64,000 nucleotides of DNA, taken from positions 67,810 through 131,809 of the forward strand of contig CAYGVT010000131.1 of assembly GCA_964353355.1 (NCBI GenBank). Reading direction: 5' to 3'. The number at the start of each line of letters is the position of its first letter. The first letter of the stretch is position 1. Positions 33,547 to 42,217 of the stretch are shown here, piece after piece. The notes beneath the pieces are model-generated. The model was not told the DNA's origin. It ran no database searches and saw only the letters and a list, made by a program, of their open reading frames with translations. The DNA comes from CAYGVT01 sp964353355. Lineage in GTDB: Archaea > Thermoplasmatota > DTKX01 > GCA-020343715. A program made the position numbers and the translations under genes.

Positions 33547-34032
33547 ATGTCAGAGATAGTCGAGACCGAGCTTCCTGGGATAGGGAAGCGCTTCAAGATG
33601 GAGCTCAAGAAGGGCGGCTCGCTCTCGGTGGTGGTCCATCTCAACGGGGAGCGGGACGTCTACTACAGACGTCCCGGGGAGGAGGAGCCGACCGTGCTCA
33701 CCATGAGCGAGCTAGAGGCGAGGCAGGTGTCCTCCATCCTGGTGGGCACGTACTACCGCCTGCACCCGCTCGAGATGCTCGAGGAATCGCTCGGCACCAA
33801 GGCGGGGCTGCACTCCGTGCCCGTGCCGAGGGCGACGCCGGTGGCGGGCAAGCGCATCGGCGACCTCGACATCCGCAAGCGCACGGAGACGTCCATCGTC
33901 GCCATCGTGCGGGACGACGGCGCCTCGCTGCCGAACCCCGACCCCTCGACCACCATCGAGCGCGGCGACGTGCTGGTCGTCATCGGGACGGCCGAGGGCG
34001 TGGAGAGGCTCAGGGCGATGCTGGGAGGATAG
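33547..34032 (+). CDS. KhtT-like TrkA-C regulatory subunit
   Basis: 161 residues. The N-terminal ~75 residues (opening ETELPGIGKRF, as in KhtT-type proteins) precede a TrkA-C (RCK-C) domain at about 85-160 containing R-I-G-D-L-D-I-R-K-R-T-E-T-S-I-V-A-I-V-R and G-D-V-L-V-V-I-G-T. Such subunits gate K+/H+ or cation antiporters in response to pH or nucleotides. It lies 49 bases upstream of two antiporter genes and is the only regulatory subunit there. Confidence 0.85.
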   Translation: MSEIVETELPGIGKRFKMELKKGGSLSVVVHLNGERDVYYRRPGEEEPTVLTMSELEARQVSSILVGTYYRLHPLEMLEESLGTKAGLHSVPVPRATPVAGKRIGDLDIRKRTETSIVAIVRDDGASLPNPDPSTTIERGDVLVVIGTAEGVERLRAMLGG

Positions 34033-34081
34033 CGCCGGGGAGCGGGGCCTACGGAAGGGCCGTCGACCAGGGGTTGCGCGC

Positions 34082-35884
34082 TTGGAGCTTGCCGACTTCG
34101 TCGCGCTCGCAGCTGTGTTCGCCTTCGCCTTCATAGGCGGGCACATCGCCCAGTGGATGCGCCAGCCCGTCATGGTCGGCTACATCGTCGCGGGCGTGGG
34201 CCTGGGTACCTTCGCGGCCGCGTGGGGACCCCTCGGGGACGCCCTCTTCGTGGACCTCGACGCCCGCCAGGTCTCGAGGGCCGTGCAGGCCGTGTTCGAC
34301 CTCGGCATCGCCTTCCTCATGTTCTTCACGGGGATGGAGATCTCCATCCACCGCCTCTCGAGGGCGGGGAGGGCCGCGGCCATACTGGCCCTCGCGGACA
34401 CCGGATTCGGGTTCCTCATCGGTGGCCTGGTCGGCACCCTCTTCGGCTGGAGCTGGACGGACATCTTCTTCCTGGGCAGCATCATCGTGATGAGCTCGCT
34501 CTCCGTCGCGGCCAAATCGCTCATCGAGCTTCGGCGGCTCGACAACCGCGAGACCGAGTTCCTGCTCTCGGCCATGGTCGTCGAGGCGTTCATCTCGATG
34601 GTCCTGCTGACGCTCTCGACCTCGCTCATCGTGGTGGGGGGCGGGGCCGGGCCCAGCCGCGACATGGCCGAGGTGGGGCTCGCCGTCGCGCTCGTCTACG
34701 TGACGCTCATCGCCGTCGCCGTGCTCCTCGTCCCCCGCCTCGCGAGGCGCATCTCCTCGATACGGCACGAGGAGGTCTTCATCCTCCTCGCGCTCACGAT
34801 GGTGTTCTCCGCGGCCGCGCTGTCGTGGGCGTTCGGGCTGCCGTTCATGATCGGCGCCTTCTTCATGGGGGTGGCGTTCTCCGAGACCGCGCTCACCGAC
34901 CGCCTGCGCGTCCGGCTCGTGTCCCTCAAGGACGCCTTCACGGCCGCGTTCTTCGTCGGCTTCGGCATTCTCGTCAACCTCGCCCTGCTGGTCGAGGGCG
35001 AGGTCCTCTTGATGATGGTCGTCGCAATCCCGCTCATCATCCTCATCGAGGTCGTGCTTACGTCCACCGTGAGCTTCCTCATAGGCCTGGGCAGGCGCGA
35101 GGCGGTCAACCTCGGGACGGCATTCCTCGGCAGGGCCGAGGACGCAGTTCTGTTCGCCTCCGTCGGCGGGCGCCTCAAGGACGAGACAGGGAGGGGCGCG
35201 CTGCCGCACGGCTCGAGCCTCTACCCCTTCGCGGGCGGCCTGTGCCTCGTCATGAGCGTGCTCACGCCCAAGCTCATGAAGGTCTCCGTGCCCATCGCCG
35301 ACGCGCTCGGGACCGTCGTGCCCAGATGGCTTAGGTTCGGTGCCACGCTCGTCCAGCGCACACTGTCCATCGAGCTTGCGCCCGAGGACCCCGCCCGGCC
35401 GAGGCGGTCGTTGCCGTTCATGGCGACGACGCTCGGCTTCCTGGCCTGCGTCCTGGCCCTCATCTGGACGTTCAGGGGCGGTGACACCATCCAACGGGCG
35501 GTGCTCGTATGCGTCGCCTTCGCGGTCTGGGCGGCGCACGCGCTCGCCATGCGCTCGAGCCTCCGGCGGCTCGCGTCGTCGCTGGACCTGACGGGCCTCA
35601 ACGTCCTGACCCGCGACAGGGTTATGCTCACGGACTACGTCTCCCGCTCGCTGTCGACGCTGCTGCTCATCCCCTTGCTGGTCGCGACGGCCTTCCCGTT
35701 CGGCGCCTGGACGGTGCTGGTGGCGCCCGCCGCGGTCGTGCCGGTCGTGCTCGGCCTCTCAAGCTCCGTCTACAGGAGGGCGGTCGAGCCGCCGCGCGGG
35801 ATGTCGGGACAGGACATGCTGGACGCTGAGGCGAAGGCCGACGGCAAACATCTCCGGCACGGACGTGGGGGTGGGCAGGCGTGA
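34082..35884 (+). CDS. CPA2/KefB-like cation:proton antiporter (copy 1)
   Basis: 600 residues. The N-terminal ~390 residues form the Na+/H+ exchanger fold with G-G-H-I-A-Q-W-M-R-Q-P-V-M-V-G-Y-I-V-A-G (opening), the M-F-F-T-G-M-E block and repeated hydrophobic helices. A further ~200 residues add about four membrane segments in two pairs (near 445-505 and 540-570), not part of the minimal exchanger. No RCK domain is fused, consistent with the separate KhtT-like subunit. Start TTG 34082 has no ATG rival near the family start. The last codons overlap the next gene by GTGA. Confidence 0.85.
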   Translation: MELADFVALAAVFAFAFIGGHIAQWMRQPVMVGYIVAGVGLGTFAAAWGPLGDALFVDLDARQVSRAVQAVFDLGIAFLMFFTGMEISIHRLSRAGRAAAILALADTGFGFLIGGLVGTLFGWSWTDIFFLGSIIVMSSLSVAAKSLIELRRLDNRETEFLLSAMVVEAFISMVLLTLSTSLIVVGGGAGPSRDMAEVGLAVALVYVTLIAVAVLLVPRLARRISSIRHEEVFILLALTMVFSAAALSWAFGLPFMIGAFFMGVAFSETALTDRLRVRLVSLKDAFTAAFFVGFGILVNLALLVEGEVLLMMVVAIPLIILIEVVLTSTVSFLIGLGRREAVNLGTAFLGRAEDAVLFASVGGRLKDETGRGALPHGSSLYPFAGGLCLVMSVLTPKLMKVSVPIADALGTVVPRWLRFGATLVQRTLSIELAPEDPARPRRSLPFMATTLGFLACVLALIWTFRGGDTIQRAVLVCVAFAVWAAHALAMRSSLRRLASSLDLTGLNVLTRDRVMLTDYVSRSLSTLLLIPLLVATAFPFGAWTVLVAPAAVVPVVLGLSSSVYRRAVEPPRGMSGQDMLDAEAKADGKHLRHGRGGGQA

Positions 35885-37689
35885 CCGCCGCGTTCGAGCT
35901 GGACTTCATCGGGCTGGCCCTGCTCTTCGGGATGGCGTTCCTGGGCGCGTTCGTCGCGCACCGGATGCGCCAGTCCATGGTGGTAGGGTACATCCTCATG
36001 GGCATCGTCCTGGGGGTCCTGGCGGTGGTGCTGCCCGACCAGGTGGGGACCCACCTCTTCCTCGACACGGGCGAGCGCACCCTTCGCCCCGCAATCGAGC
36101 TGCTCTCCGACCTGGGGCTCGTGTTCCTGCTGTTCTTCATCGGCGTCGAGTTCTCGCTCGCCAAGATGCGCAGGGCCGGGAGGCCCTCGCTCGTCATCGC
36201 GCTCGCCCACTTCTCGATAAACATGTACGCGGGCGCGCTCATCGGCATGGCGTTCGGCTGGGACGCGAGGTCGACGTTCTTCCTCGCGGCCGTCATGACG
36301 ATGTCGTCGCTGGGCGTCGCGGCCAAGTCGCTCATAGAGCTGCGGCGGCTCGACAGGGAGGAGACAGAGTACGTCGTGGGCTCGATGATCGTCGAGGACT
36401 TCCTGACGATGGCGCTGCTGGTGGTCGCGATGGGCACGGTCGCCGCGGGCTCCATCGGCAGCGAGGTGCCCGGGGAGCAGCTGCTCAGGAGCGTCGGGGG
36501 CGCGGCCATCGTCTACGCGGTGTTCATAGTGCTCGCCCTCATCGTCATCCCCCGCCTCGCGAGGACGGTGGAACGCGTGAGGTCGGACGAGGTGTTCGTG
36601 CTGCTCGCGCTCGCTGCCATCCTCGGCTCGGCCGCGCTCGCCTACTACTACGGGATGCCGTTCATGCTCGGCGCGTTCTTCATCGGCATGGCGTTCTCCG
36701 AGAGCCGCATCTCGGAGCGGCTGCAGCTTCGGCTGCTCTCCTTCAGGGACGCGTTCGTCGCGGTGTTCTTCGTGGGCTTCGGGCTGCGCGTCGACCTGGG
36801 GGCGGTGCCCCAGGCCATCGGCCCCATCGTCGCCTCGCTCGCGGTGGTCATCCTCGACGATGCCGTCATCCTCTCGGCCATCGTGTACCTCATGGGGTTC
36901 AACGCGAGGTCGAGCACCTCGCTGGGGGCCTCGCTCCTCGGCAGGAGCGACGATTCGATCCTCTTCGCCTCGGTCGGGGGCGCCCTCACGAAGGCGGACG
37001 GCACCAGGTTGCTACCGCGCGCCGAGCAGCTCTACCCGTTCGCGGGCGGGATAGCGCTCGTCACCAACTTCGTCTGCCCCTGGGCCATCAGGAAGAGCGC
37101 CGGGCTGGCGGGATGGCTGGGCACCGCCCTCCCCGCGCCAGTACGTTTCGCGGGCGTCGCCATTGGCCGGTCCATGCACCCGCTGCTGCTGCACCACGCG
37201 CTCCCCGGCGAGCCTCGCAGCTGGTCGCTGCTCGCCCTCCCCGTCGCCTATGCGGCGAGCGTCGCCACCGCGGCCGTGCTCACGGTGTCTGGCCGTCCCG
37301 AGGAGGCCCTCGCCGCGTGCGTCGTGGCGGGGGCCCTGCTCGCCGTGCAGCACTGGCCCCTCTCGCGCGAGCTCGGGAGGCATGTGGTGTCGTCCGAGCT
37401 CGCCGAGGACGGTCGCCAGGTGGTCGGCCACCGGGCGGTGACGGCGTTCGTCGGCCGCGGCGTGACTTTGCTGCTCCTCGTCCCCGCGGCGGCCGTGGCC
37501 GCGTGGACCTTCGCATGGTGGCTGTCCCCGCTCGCCGTCCTGGCCATTCTGGCGGCCTTGCTTGCGGTCGCGACACGCGCGCGCGCTTCCGCCCTCGACG
37601 TTGGGCGCCGCGAGGGCGCGGGGGAGGCCGTGGAGAGGAGCCTGGAACGCCAGAGGCGCAAGATGACGCGGAGGTACAAGGGCCGGTGA
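35881..37689 (+). CDS. CPA2/KefB-like cation:proton antiporter (copy 2)
   Basis: 602 residues, paralogue of the preceding gene: A-H-R-M-R-Q-S-M-V-V-G-Y-I-L-M-G, L-L-F-F-I-G-V-E-F, A-A-K-S-L-I-E-L-R-R-L-D-R-E-E-T-E and G-M-P-F-M-L-G-A-F-F-I-G-M-A-F-S-E all have close matches in copy 1. It also carries the extra ~200-residue C-terminal membrane region and ends in a basic tail (R-R-K-M-T-R-R-Y-K-G-R). The start GTG overlaps the stop of copy 1, so equal, coupled synthesis is likely; the pair may work as a heterodimer. Substrate ion unknown. Confidence 0.85.
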   Translation: MTAAFELDFIGLALLFGMAFLGAFVAHRMRQSMVVGYILMGIVLGVLAVVLPDQVGTHLFLDTGERTLRPAIELLSDLGLVFLLFFIGVEFSLAKMRRAGRPSLVIALAHFSINMYAGALIGMAFGWDARSTFFLAAVMTMSSLGVAAKSLIELRRLDREETEYVVGSMIVEDFLTMALLVVAMGTVAAGSIGSEVPGEQLLRSVGGAAIVYAVFIVLALIVIPRLARTVERVRSDEVFVLLALAAILGSAALAYYYGMPFMLGAFFIGMAFSESRISERLQLRLLSFRDAFVAVFFVGFGLRVDLGAVPQAIGPIVASLAVVILDDAVILSAIVYLMGFNARSSTSLGASLLGRSDDSILFASVGGALTKADGTRLLPRAEQLYPFAGGIALVTNFVCPWAIRKSAGLAGWLGTALPAPVRFAGVAIGRSMHPLLLHHALPGEPRSWSLLALPVAYAASVATAAVLTVSGRPEEALAACVVAGALLAVQHWPLSRELGRHVVSSELAEDGRQVVGHRAVTAFVGRGVTLLLLVPAAAVAAWTFAWWLSPLAVLAILAALLAVATRARASALDVGRREGAGEAVERSLERQRRKMTRRYKGR

Positions 37690-37723
37690 GGGTGAGCTTG
37701 GTGCTGGCGATGGGCCATCTGGC

Positions 37724-38080
37724 CTATCGGCCGTCGCCTTGCCCCTCGGGCCCCCCGCCCTCTGACGCTGGACCATCCTCGCCCCCCTCGACATCGGGCT
37801 GCCCCTCGCCATCGGTGGACCGGGCGCTGCGCCACCTCCTGCGGGGGCGGCCGTCCTTGAACTCGTACCACTGGGGGGCGTCCCACTTGGGCTCGAAGAT
37901 GGGCCTGACCTCCCGGGCCACCTCGTCGTGCTCAGGCGCCTCGCCCGTGTAGGTGCTGCACAGCTCGCGCATCTCGCGGTCCTCGGCCACCGCGGACCTG
38001 TCGGCACCGCACCTGCGGCAGTGCCTGTCGCCCTGCTCGAACATCGTCCCGCAGGCCGAGCACACCTGAACCGTCGTCAC
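37724..38080 (-). CDS. small zinc-ribbon protein
   Basis: 118 residues. A single zinc ribbon near the N-terminus (C-S-A-C-G, then C-R-R-C-G about 15 residues later) is followed by an acidic segment, a short W-Y-E-F-K-D-G-R-P-R-R-R-W motif, and an acidic Gly/Glu/Asp tail that looks disordered. The start GTG 38080 has AGGTG upstream and a TATA box GGTATATCCA (38111-38120, minus strand) about 30 bases away; longer in-frame starts would run through that promoter. Function unknown. Convergent with the antiporter operon. Confidence 0.6.
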   Translation of the reverse strand: MTTVQVCSACGTMFEQGDRHCRRCGADRSAVAEDREMRELCSTYTGEAPEHDEVAREVRPIFEPKWDAPQWYEFKDGRPRRRWRSARSTDGEGQPDVEGGEDGPASEGGGPEGQGDGR

Positions 38081-38216
38081 CGGGGCACCTGTCGCTACTT
38101 GCGCGCCGGGGGTATATCCACCTTTCGAGACGAGGTCTGTCCAGATGCGGAAAACCACGGGGACAAGTATTTAATACTCGAATGTATTCCCCCGCCCTGG
38201 AAAGGATGGTGCAACG

Positions 38217-38387
38217 ATGGCGACCATCATCAACGAGGACGACTGCACGGCGTGCGGCGCGTGTGCTGAGGTATGCCCCGTAGGGGCAATCACGGTAGAG
38301 GACGTCGCCCACGTCGACCCCGACGAGTGCGTCGAGTGCGGCGCATGCGTCGACGAGTGCCCGAACGGTGCAATCTCGCTTCCCTAG
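38217..38387 (+). CDS. 2[4Fe-4S] ferredoxin
   Basis: A 56-residue ferredoxin. Two perfect C-x2-C-x2-C-x3-C-P clusters, DDCTACGACAEVCP and DECVECGACVDECP, each followed by -G-A-I, bind two [4Fe-4S] clusters for low-potential electron transfer. The TATA box AGTATTTAATACT (38166-38178, itself a palindrome) and GGATGGTG (38203-38210) upstream of the ATG support expression. The gene stands alone between a zinc ribbon and an Lrp-type gene. Confidence 0.95.
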   Translation: MATIINEDDCTACGACAEVCPVGAITVEDVAHVDPDECVECGACVDECPNGAISLP

Positions 38388-38449
38388 GGCCAGGGTCGCC
38401 GCGCTGGCGGCCTTCGTTGTCGTTCCCATCCGGACCGCGGAGGGGTTAC

Positions 38450-38683
38450 ATGGAGACCGTCTATGTGCTCGTGAAGACACAGCCAGGGTTGGTCGAACCC
38501 ATCATGCACGAGGTCGCCTCCAACGCGGCGGTCACCGAGGCGGTCGCGGTCACGGGGTCGTACGACATCATCGCCAAGGTGGAGAAGGAGTTCGTCACCG
38601 AGGCGCTGAGCGTCGTGGTCAAGGAGATCCGCCAGATAGAGGGCGTGGTCTCCACCGAGACCCTGGTCGCCCTCAAGATGTGA
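38450..38683 (+). CDS. stand-alone Lrp/AsnC-type RAM domain protein
   Basis: 77 residues, only the ligand-binding (RAM) half of Lrp/AsnC regulators without the DNA-binding helix-turn-helix: V-Y-V-L-V-K-T-Q-P-G, then A-V-T-G-S-Y-D-I-I-A-K-V, and E-G-V-V-S-T-E-T-L-V. Such proteins form decameric rings that bind amino acids and may modulate full-length Lrp proteins. GGAGGGG lies five bases before the ATG. It follows the ferredoxin gene by 62 bases. Confidence 0.88.
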   Translation: METVYVLVKTQPGLVEPIMHEVASNAAVTEAVAVTGSYDIIAKVEKEFVTEALSVVVKEIRQIEGVVSTETLVALKM

Positions 38684-38778
38684 GACAGGCGGCCCGGGTG
38701 CCGTCCAGCTCGCTTGGCGGACAGCAACCTATTTATCCGTCCAGCCTGTTTTTCCCCCCCACTGCGGGGGATCGTCAA

Positions 38779-39141
38779 ATGGTGGATGACAACTTCGTGT
38801 TCATCGGGAAGAAGCCGCTCATGAGCTACGTCCTGGCGGCCCTGCGGCAGATCAACGAGGGGGACAAGACCGTCATCATCAAGGCGCGTGGAAAGGCCAT
38901 CGCCCGCGCCGTCGACGTGGCGGAGATCGTCCGCAACCAGTTCATCCCCAGCGCGACCGTCGACGACATCGTCATCAAGACCGAGCTGCTCAGGTCCGAG
39001 GACGGCAGGGAGTCCAGGGTCAGCTCCATCGAGATATTCATGACGCGTGGCGAGGGGCCGATGGCGCCCATCCCTCCGCCCAGGAGGGCGCGGGAAGCGC
39101 CCCCCGCCCCCGAGAACGAGAAGGAGTGGGAGGACAGCTGA
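38779..39141 (+). CDS. albA: chromatin protein Alba
   Basis: 120 residues: the Alba fold (about 1-92) with F-I-G-K-K-P-L-M-S-Y-V at the N-terminus, where the paired lysines contact DNA, and A-R-G-K-A-I-A-R-A-V-D in the middle. A proline-rich, acidic C-terminal tail of ~25 residues is unusual for this small protein. Alba dimers coat DNA and RNA in archaea. TATA ACCTATTTATCC lies at 38727-38738. Its 3' end carries the ribosome binding site of the AMMECR1 gene, so the two are co-transcribed. Confidence 0.93.
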   Translation: MVDDNFVFIGKKPLMSYVLAALRQINEGDKTVIIKARGKAIARAVDVAEIVRNQFIPSATVDDIVIKTELLRSEDGRESRVSSIEIFMTRGEGPMAPIPPPRRAREAPPAPENEKEWEDS

Positions 39142-39142
39142 G

Positions 39143-39760
39143 GTGTTCGCGGACGAGGATGGCGTTCGGGCGGTCCGCATCGCGCGTGCAATCGTGGACG
39201 CGCACGTTCACGGCAGGAGCCCGCCGGAATCGGATTTCCCCGCGAGCTTCGACGACCGCGGGGGGGTCTTCACCACGCTCACGACCTACCCGAAGCACGA
39301 GCTTCGGGGCTGCATCGGCATCCCCGAGCCGGTGATGCCGCTAAAGGAGGCCCTGGTCCAGAGCGCGATGTCAGCGGCGACCGAGGACCCCAGGTTCCCG
39401 CCGGTGCGGCCCGGCGAGCTCGACTCCATCGTGGTCGAGGTCACGCTGCTCTCCAAGCCCGAGCCCGTCCCCGTCAAGCGGCCGGAGGAGCTGACCAAGG
39501 CCGTCAAGGTCGGGGTCCACGGGCTCATCGCCGTGCGCGGGCCCCACAGGGGGCTGCTGCTGCCCCAGGTGCCCGTCGAGCAGGGGTGGGACTCGGAGGA
39601 GTTCCTCCGCCACACCTGCTGGAAGGCCGGCCTCTCGCCCGAGGCGTGGTGCGACCCCCAGACACGCTTCCTGTGGTTCACGGGCCAGGTGTTCTCGGAG
39701 GCCAGCCCGAGGGGGCCCGTCGCCCCGAAGCGGCTGGACGACAAGGCCTGCAAGGGCTAG
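39143..39760 (+). CDS. AMMECR1 domain protein
   Basis: 205 residues with the AMMECR1 signatures R-G-C-I-G (near 55; here L-R-G-C-I-G-I-P), D-P-R-F-P-P-V, E-V-T-L-L-S and G-L-L-L-P-Q-V-P-V-E-Q-G-W. The family is conserved from archaea to humans; a role in peptide or radical chemistry (with MEMO and radical SAM partners) is suspected, but no MEMO gene is present here. GTG 39143 follows the alba stop by one base with GGAGG nine bases upstream. Confidence 0.92.
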   Translation: MFADEDGVRAVRIARAIVDAHVHGRSPPESDFPASFDDRGGVFTTLTTYPKHELRGCIGIPEPVMPLKEALVQSAMSAATEDPRFPPVRPGELDSIVVEVTLLSKPEPVPVKRPEELTKAVKVGVHGLIAVRGPHRGLLLPQVPVEQGWDSEEFLRHTCWKAGLSPEAWCDPQTRFLWFTGQVFSEASPRGPVAPKRLDDKACKG

Positions 39761-39826
39761 ACGGACCGACTGGGCATCCCATGTCCCATCGGCGCGTGCG
39801 ACGCCGGGGGTCGCCCGGGCACCCGT

Positions 39827-41077
39827 TCACGCACGCAGCATCATCATCGCGAAGACCTTGGCCTCGTCGACGATGTTCTGGATGACCGCGTACTCGTTCG
39901 CGGAGTGCGCCGACTCGTCGAACTTGGACCACACGGCCGCGTCGAACCCCTTCTTGCGGAAGTACGCCGCGCACGTCCCGCCGCCGATGCCGAAGACCTT
40001 GGGCTCCACGTTGAGCACGTGGCGTATCTGCTCGGACAGCAACGAGACCACGCGGCTCTCGGGGTCCGACCGCGGGGCCGCCCGCTCCTGCTGGACGACG
40101 CTCAGGTGGATCGTCACGCCGTACCTGTCCCCCACCTGCTTCATGGTCCTGCGCACGGTGTCGAGCACCTCGTCCACGGACCGCTCGGGGAGCACGCGGC
40201 AGTCCATGAAGAAGATGTCCTCGCCGGGGATGGTGTTGATGTTGGCGACGTTCGCGACCTTCATCGTCAGCTCGAACGTCGAGTAGGGCGGGTCGAACAG
40301 CTCGTCCGTCTCCGTGAACGCGCCCTTGAGCTCCTTGTTGACGCGGTAGGCGAGCTCGATGCCCGCCTCGCAGGCGTTCTTGGCGCGGTGGGGCATCGAG
40401 GCGTGCCCCTGCTTGCCCACGACCTTGAACTTGAGCCAGAGGATGCTCTTCTCGGCTATCTCGATAAGGTCGCCCTTGGACAGGCCGGCGTCGGGGACCA
40501 TGATCAAATCGCCCTTGCGGAAGATGCCCTTGTCGAGCAGGAACTGGATGCCGTACTTGGAGCCCATCTCCTCGTCGGCGACCAGCGCGCAGCCCACGTT
40601 GATGGACTGGCGCACGCCGGCCTCCGCGAGGGCCTTGACCGCGTAGATGCTGGCGATGAGGGGCTGGCCGTTGTCCTCGACGCCGCGGCCGACGACGCGG
40701 TCGTCCTTGATGACGGGCTTCCACGGGTCCGATTCCCAGAGCGTGAGGTCGCCCTCCGGCACCACGTCGGTGTGCGCCACGAACCACAGCGTCGGGCCGT
40801 CACGGTGCTGGCCGTGCCTGATGGCCACCAAGTTGGGCCTCGGGACCTGCGGGTACTCCTCGTCGACGGCGTCGTAGCGGACGAACTCGTCGAACCCGAA
40901 GCTCTTCATGTGCTCCTGGAGCCACTCCAGCTTCCTGAGCTCGCCCTGCCCCCCGTTGGCCGGGGTGACCGCCGGGATGCTGCACATGTCCACGAGGGCC
41001 ATGACCATGGCACGGCGCAGGGCGTCCACGTTCTCCAGCACCGCGTCCCTCTTCGGATCGTCCGCCATGACCTCCAT
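39827..41077 (-). CDS. M20 family metallopeptidase (ArgE/DapE-like)
   Basis: 416 residues, a two-zinc amidohydrolase. Ligand motifs: A-H-T-D-V-V-P-E-G near 110, G-R-G-V-E-D-N-G-Q near 143, D-E-E-M-G-S near 180, and the C-terminal S-A-H-S-A-N-E-Y. The dimerisation (lid) domain lies between about 215 and 325. The family includes acetylornithine deacetylase, succinyl-diaminopimelate desuccinylase and dipeptidases; the exact substrate cannot be told. ATG 41077 is two bases after the thiL stop, giving an operon thiL-M20; ATG 41068 is an alternative. Confidence 0.88.
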   Translation of the reverse strand: MEVMADDPKRDAVLENVDALRRAMVMALVDMCSIPAVTPANGGQGELRKLEWLQEHMKSFGFDEFVRYDAVDEEYPQVPRPNLVAIRHGQHRDGPTLWFVAHTDVVPEGDLTLWESDPWKPVIKDDRVVGRGVEDNGQPLIASIYAVKALAEAGVRQSINVGCALVADEEMGSKYGIQFLLDKGIFRKGDLIMVPDAGLSKGDLIEIAEKSILWLKFKVVGKQGHASMPHRAKNACEAGIELAYRVNKELKGAFTETDELFDPPYSTFELTMKVANVANINTIPGEDIFFMDCRVLPERSVDEVLDTVRRTMKQVGDRYGVTIHLSVVQQERAAPRSDPESRVVSLLSEQIRHVLNVEPKVFGIGGGTCAAYFRKKGFDAAVWSKFDESAHSANEYAVIQNIVDEAKVFAMMMLRA

Positions 41078-41079
41078 CG

Positions 41080-42081
41080 TCAGAACCCCCGGAAATGGTC
41101 GAAGCCCGCCGGCCTGATTGGGACCCGAGCGCGCTGCCGGCACAAAAGTATTTCGCGTGGACGGGTGACCGTGCCAATGACGGCGCACCGCGCATCGCGC
41201 CGGTCGGCGCGCACCGCCTCCAGGACGCCGTCCGCCCTGTCGGCCCTCACGGCCGCCAGGAGCTCGTACTCGCCCCCGAAGTGCAGTGCCAGGTCCAGCT
41301 CGGTGCGGCCCTGGCCCACCGCGCCCCGAAGGCCCCTGGCCATCGGCAGCGCGTCCCAGTCGACCGTCGCCCCCACGCCGCTTGCGTCGCAGAGCTGGTG
41401 GAGCGCGAGCGCCAGCCCGTCCGAGAGGTCTATGCACGCACGCGCATGGCCCGACCGCGCGAGGGCCAGGCCATCTCGGATGCGCGCCCGGACGCCGTAT
41501 ACGTGGCGGAGCGCCCGCGCGTCAGGGGCCCCGCCCGCGGCGATGGACGCCATCAAACGCTGGTAGCCGACGGCGGGCCCCCCGACCGGCCCCGTCAGCA
41601 CGAGCGCGTCACCGGGCCGCGCGCCCCTCCTGAACAGGCACCTACCCCTGGTCGCGGTGCCGAGGGCGGTCATGGCCAGCACGGGCTCGGTCGCGGACTT
41701 GGTGTCCCCCCCGAGCACGGACGTGCCGTGGCCGCGCGCCGCGCGGTCCATCGCGCGCGCGAGGGCCTGGAGCCACCCCCTCTCGGTTGCTGGCGGTAGG
41801 CCGAGCGCGCACAGCACCCCGATGGGCGTGCCCCCCATCGCGGCCACGTCGGAGAGGGCCGCCTCGACCGCGAACGCCCCCAGCAAGCCTGGCGTCACCC
41901 CGGGCAGCAGGTGGGACCGGCCGATGAGCACGTCCGTCGTGGCGAGCAGCAGCCGGCGCCCGCCCCCGAGGGGCAAGACGGCGCAGTCATCCCCGCCCCG
42001 GCCCAGGTCCGGCGTCCGCCCGAGCTGCGCGCGGGCGGCCTCGATGGCCCCCCGTTCCCCGATGTCGCGCAGACCTGGCAT
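41080..42081 (-). CDS. thiL: thiamine-monophosphate kinase
   Basis: 333 residues of the PurM/ThiL fold. Motifs: G-D-D-C-A-V-L near 36, T-T-D-V-L-I-G-R-S-H, S-D-V-A-A-M-G-G-T-P, G-G-D-T-K-S near 125, and D-L-S-D-G-L-A near 220. It phosphorylates thiamine monophosphate to thiamine diphosphate. GGGAGGCC lies five bases upstream of ATG 42081; longer in-frame starts would include the promoter (GTTCTTAGC on the minus strand near 42115-42123). First gene of a two-gene operon with the M20 peptidase. Confidence 0.9.
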   Translation of the reverse strand: MPGLRDIGERGAIEAARAQLGRTPDLGRGGDDCAVLPLGGGRRLLLATTDVLIGRSHLLPGVTPGLLGAFAVEAALSDVAAMGGTPIGVLCALGLPPATERGWLQALARAMDRAARGHGTSVLGGDTKSATEPVLAMTALGTATRGRCLFRRGARPGDALVLTGPVGGPAVGYQRLMASIAAGGAPDARALRHVYGVRARIRDGLALARSGHARACIDLSDGLALALHQLCDASGVGATVDWDALPMARGLRGAVGQGRTELDLALHFGGEYELLAAVRADRADGVLEAVRADRRDARCAVIGTVTRPREILLCRQRARVPIRPAGFDHFRGF

Positions 42082-42217
42082 CGTGGCCTCCCGGCCTGGC
42101 GATGGCGGCGAGGGGCTAAGAACGTTTGCCTCCGTGGCCAGATGCGTGGCAAGCTTCATCTAACCCCAGGGGCATCCCGCGCACGGTGAGCCCCTGATAC
42201 CGGCCCACTGCAAAGTC

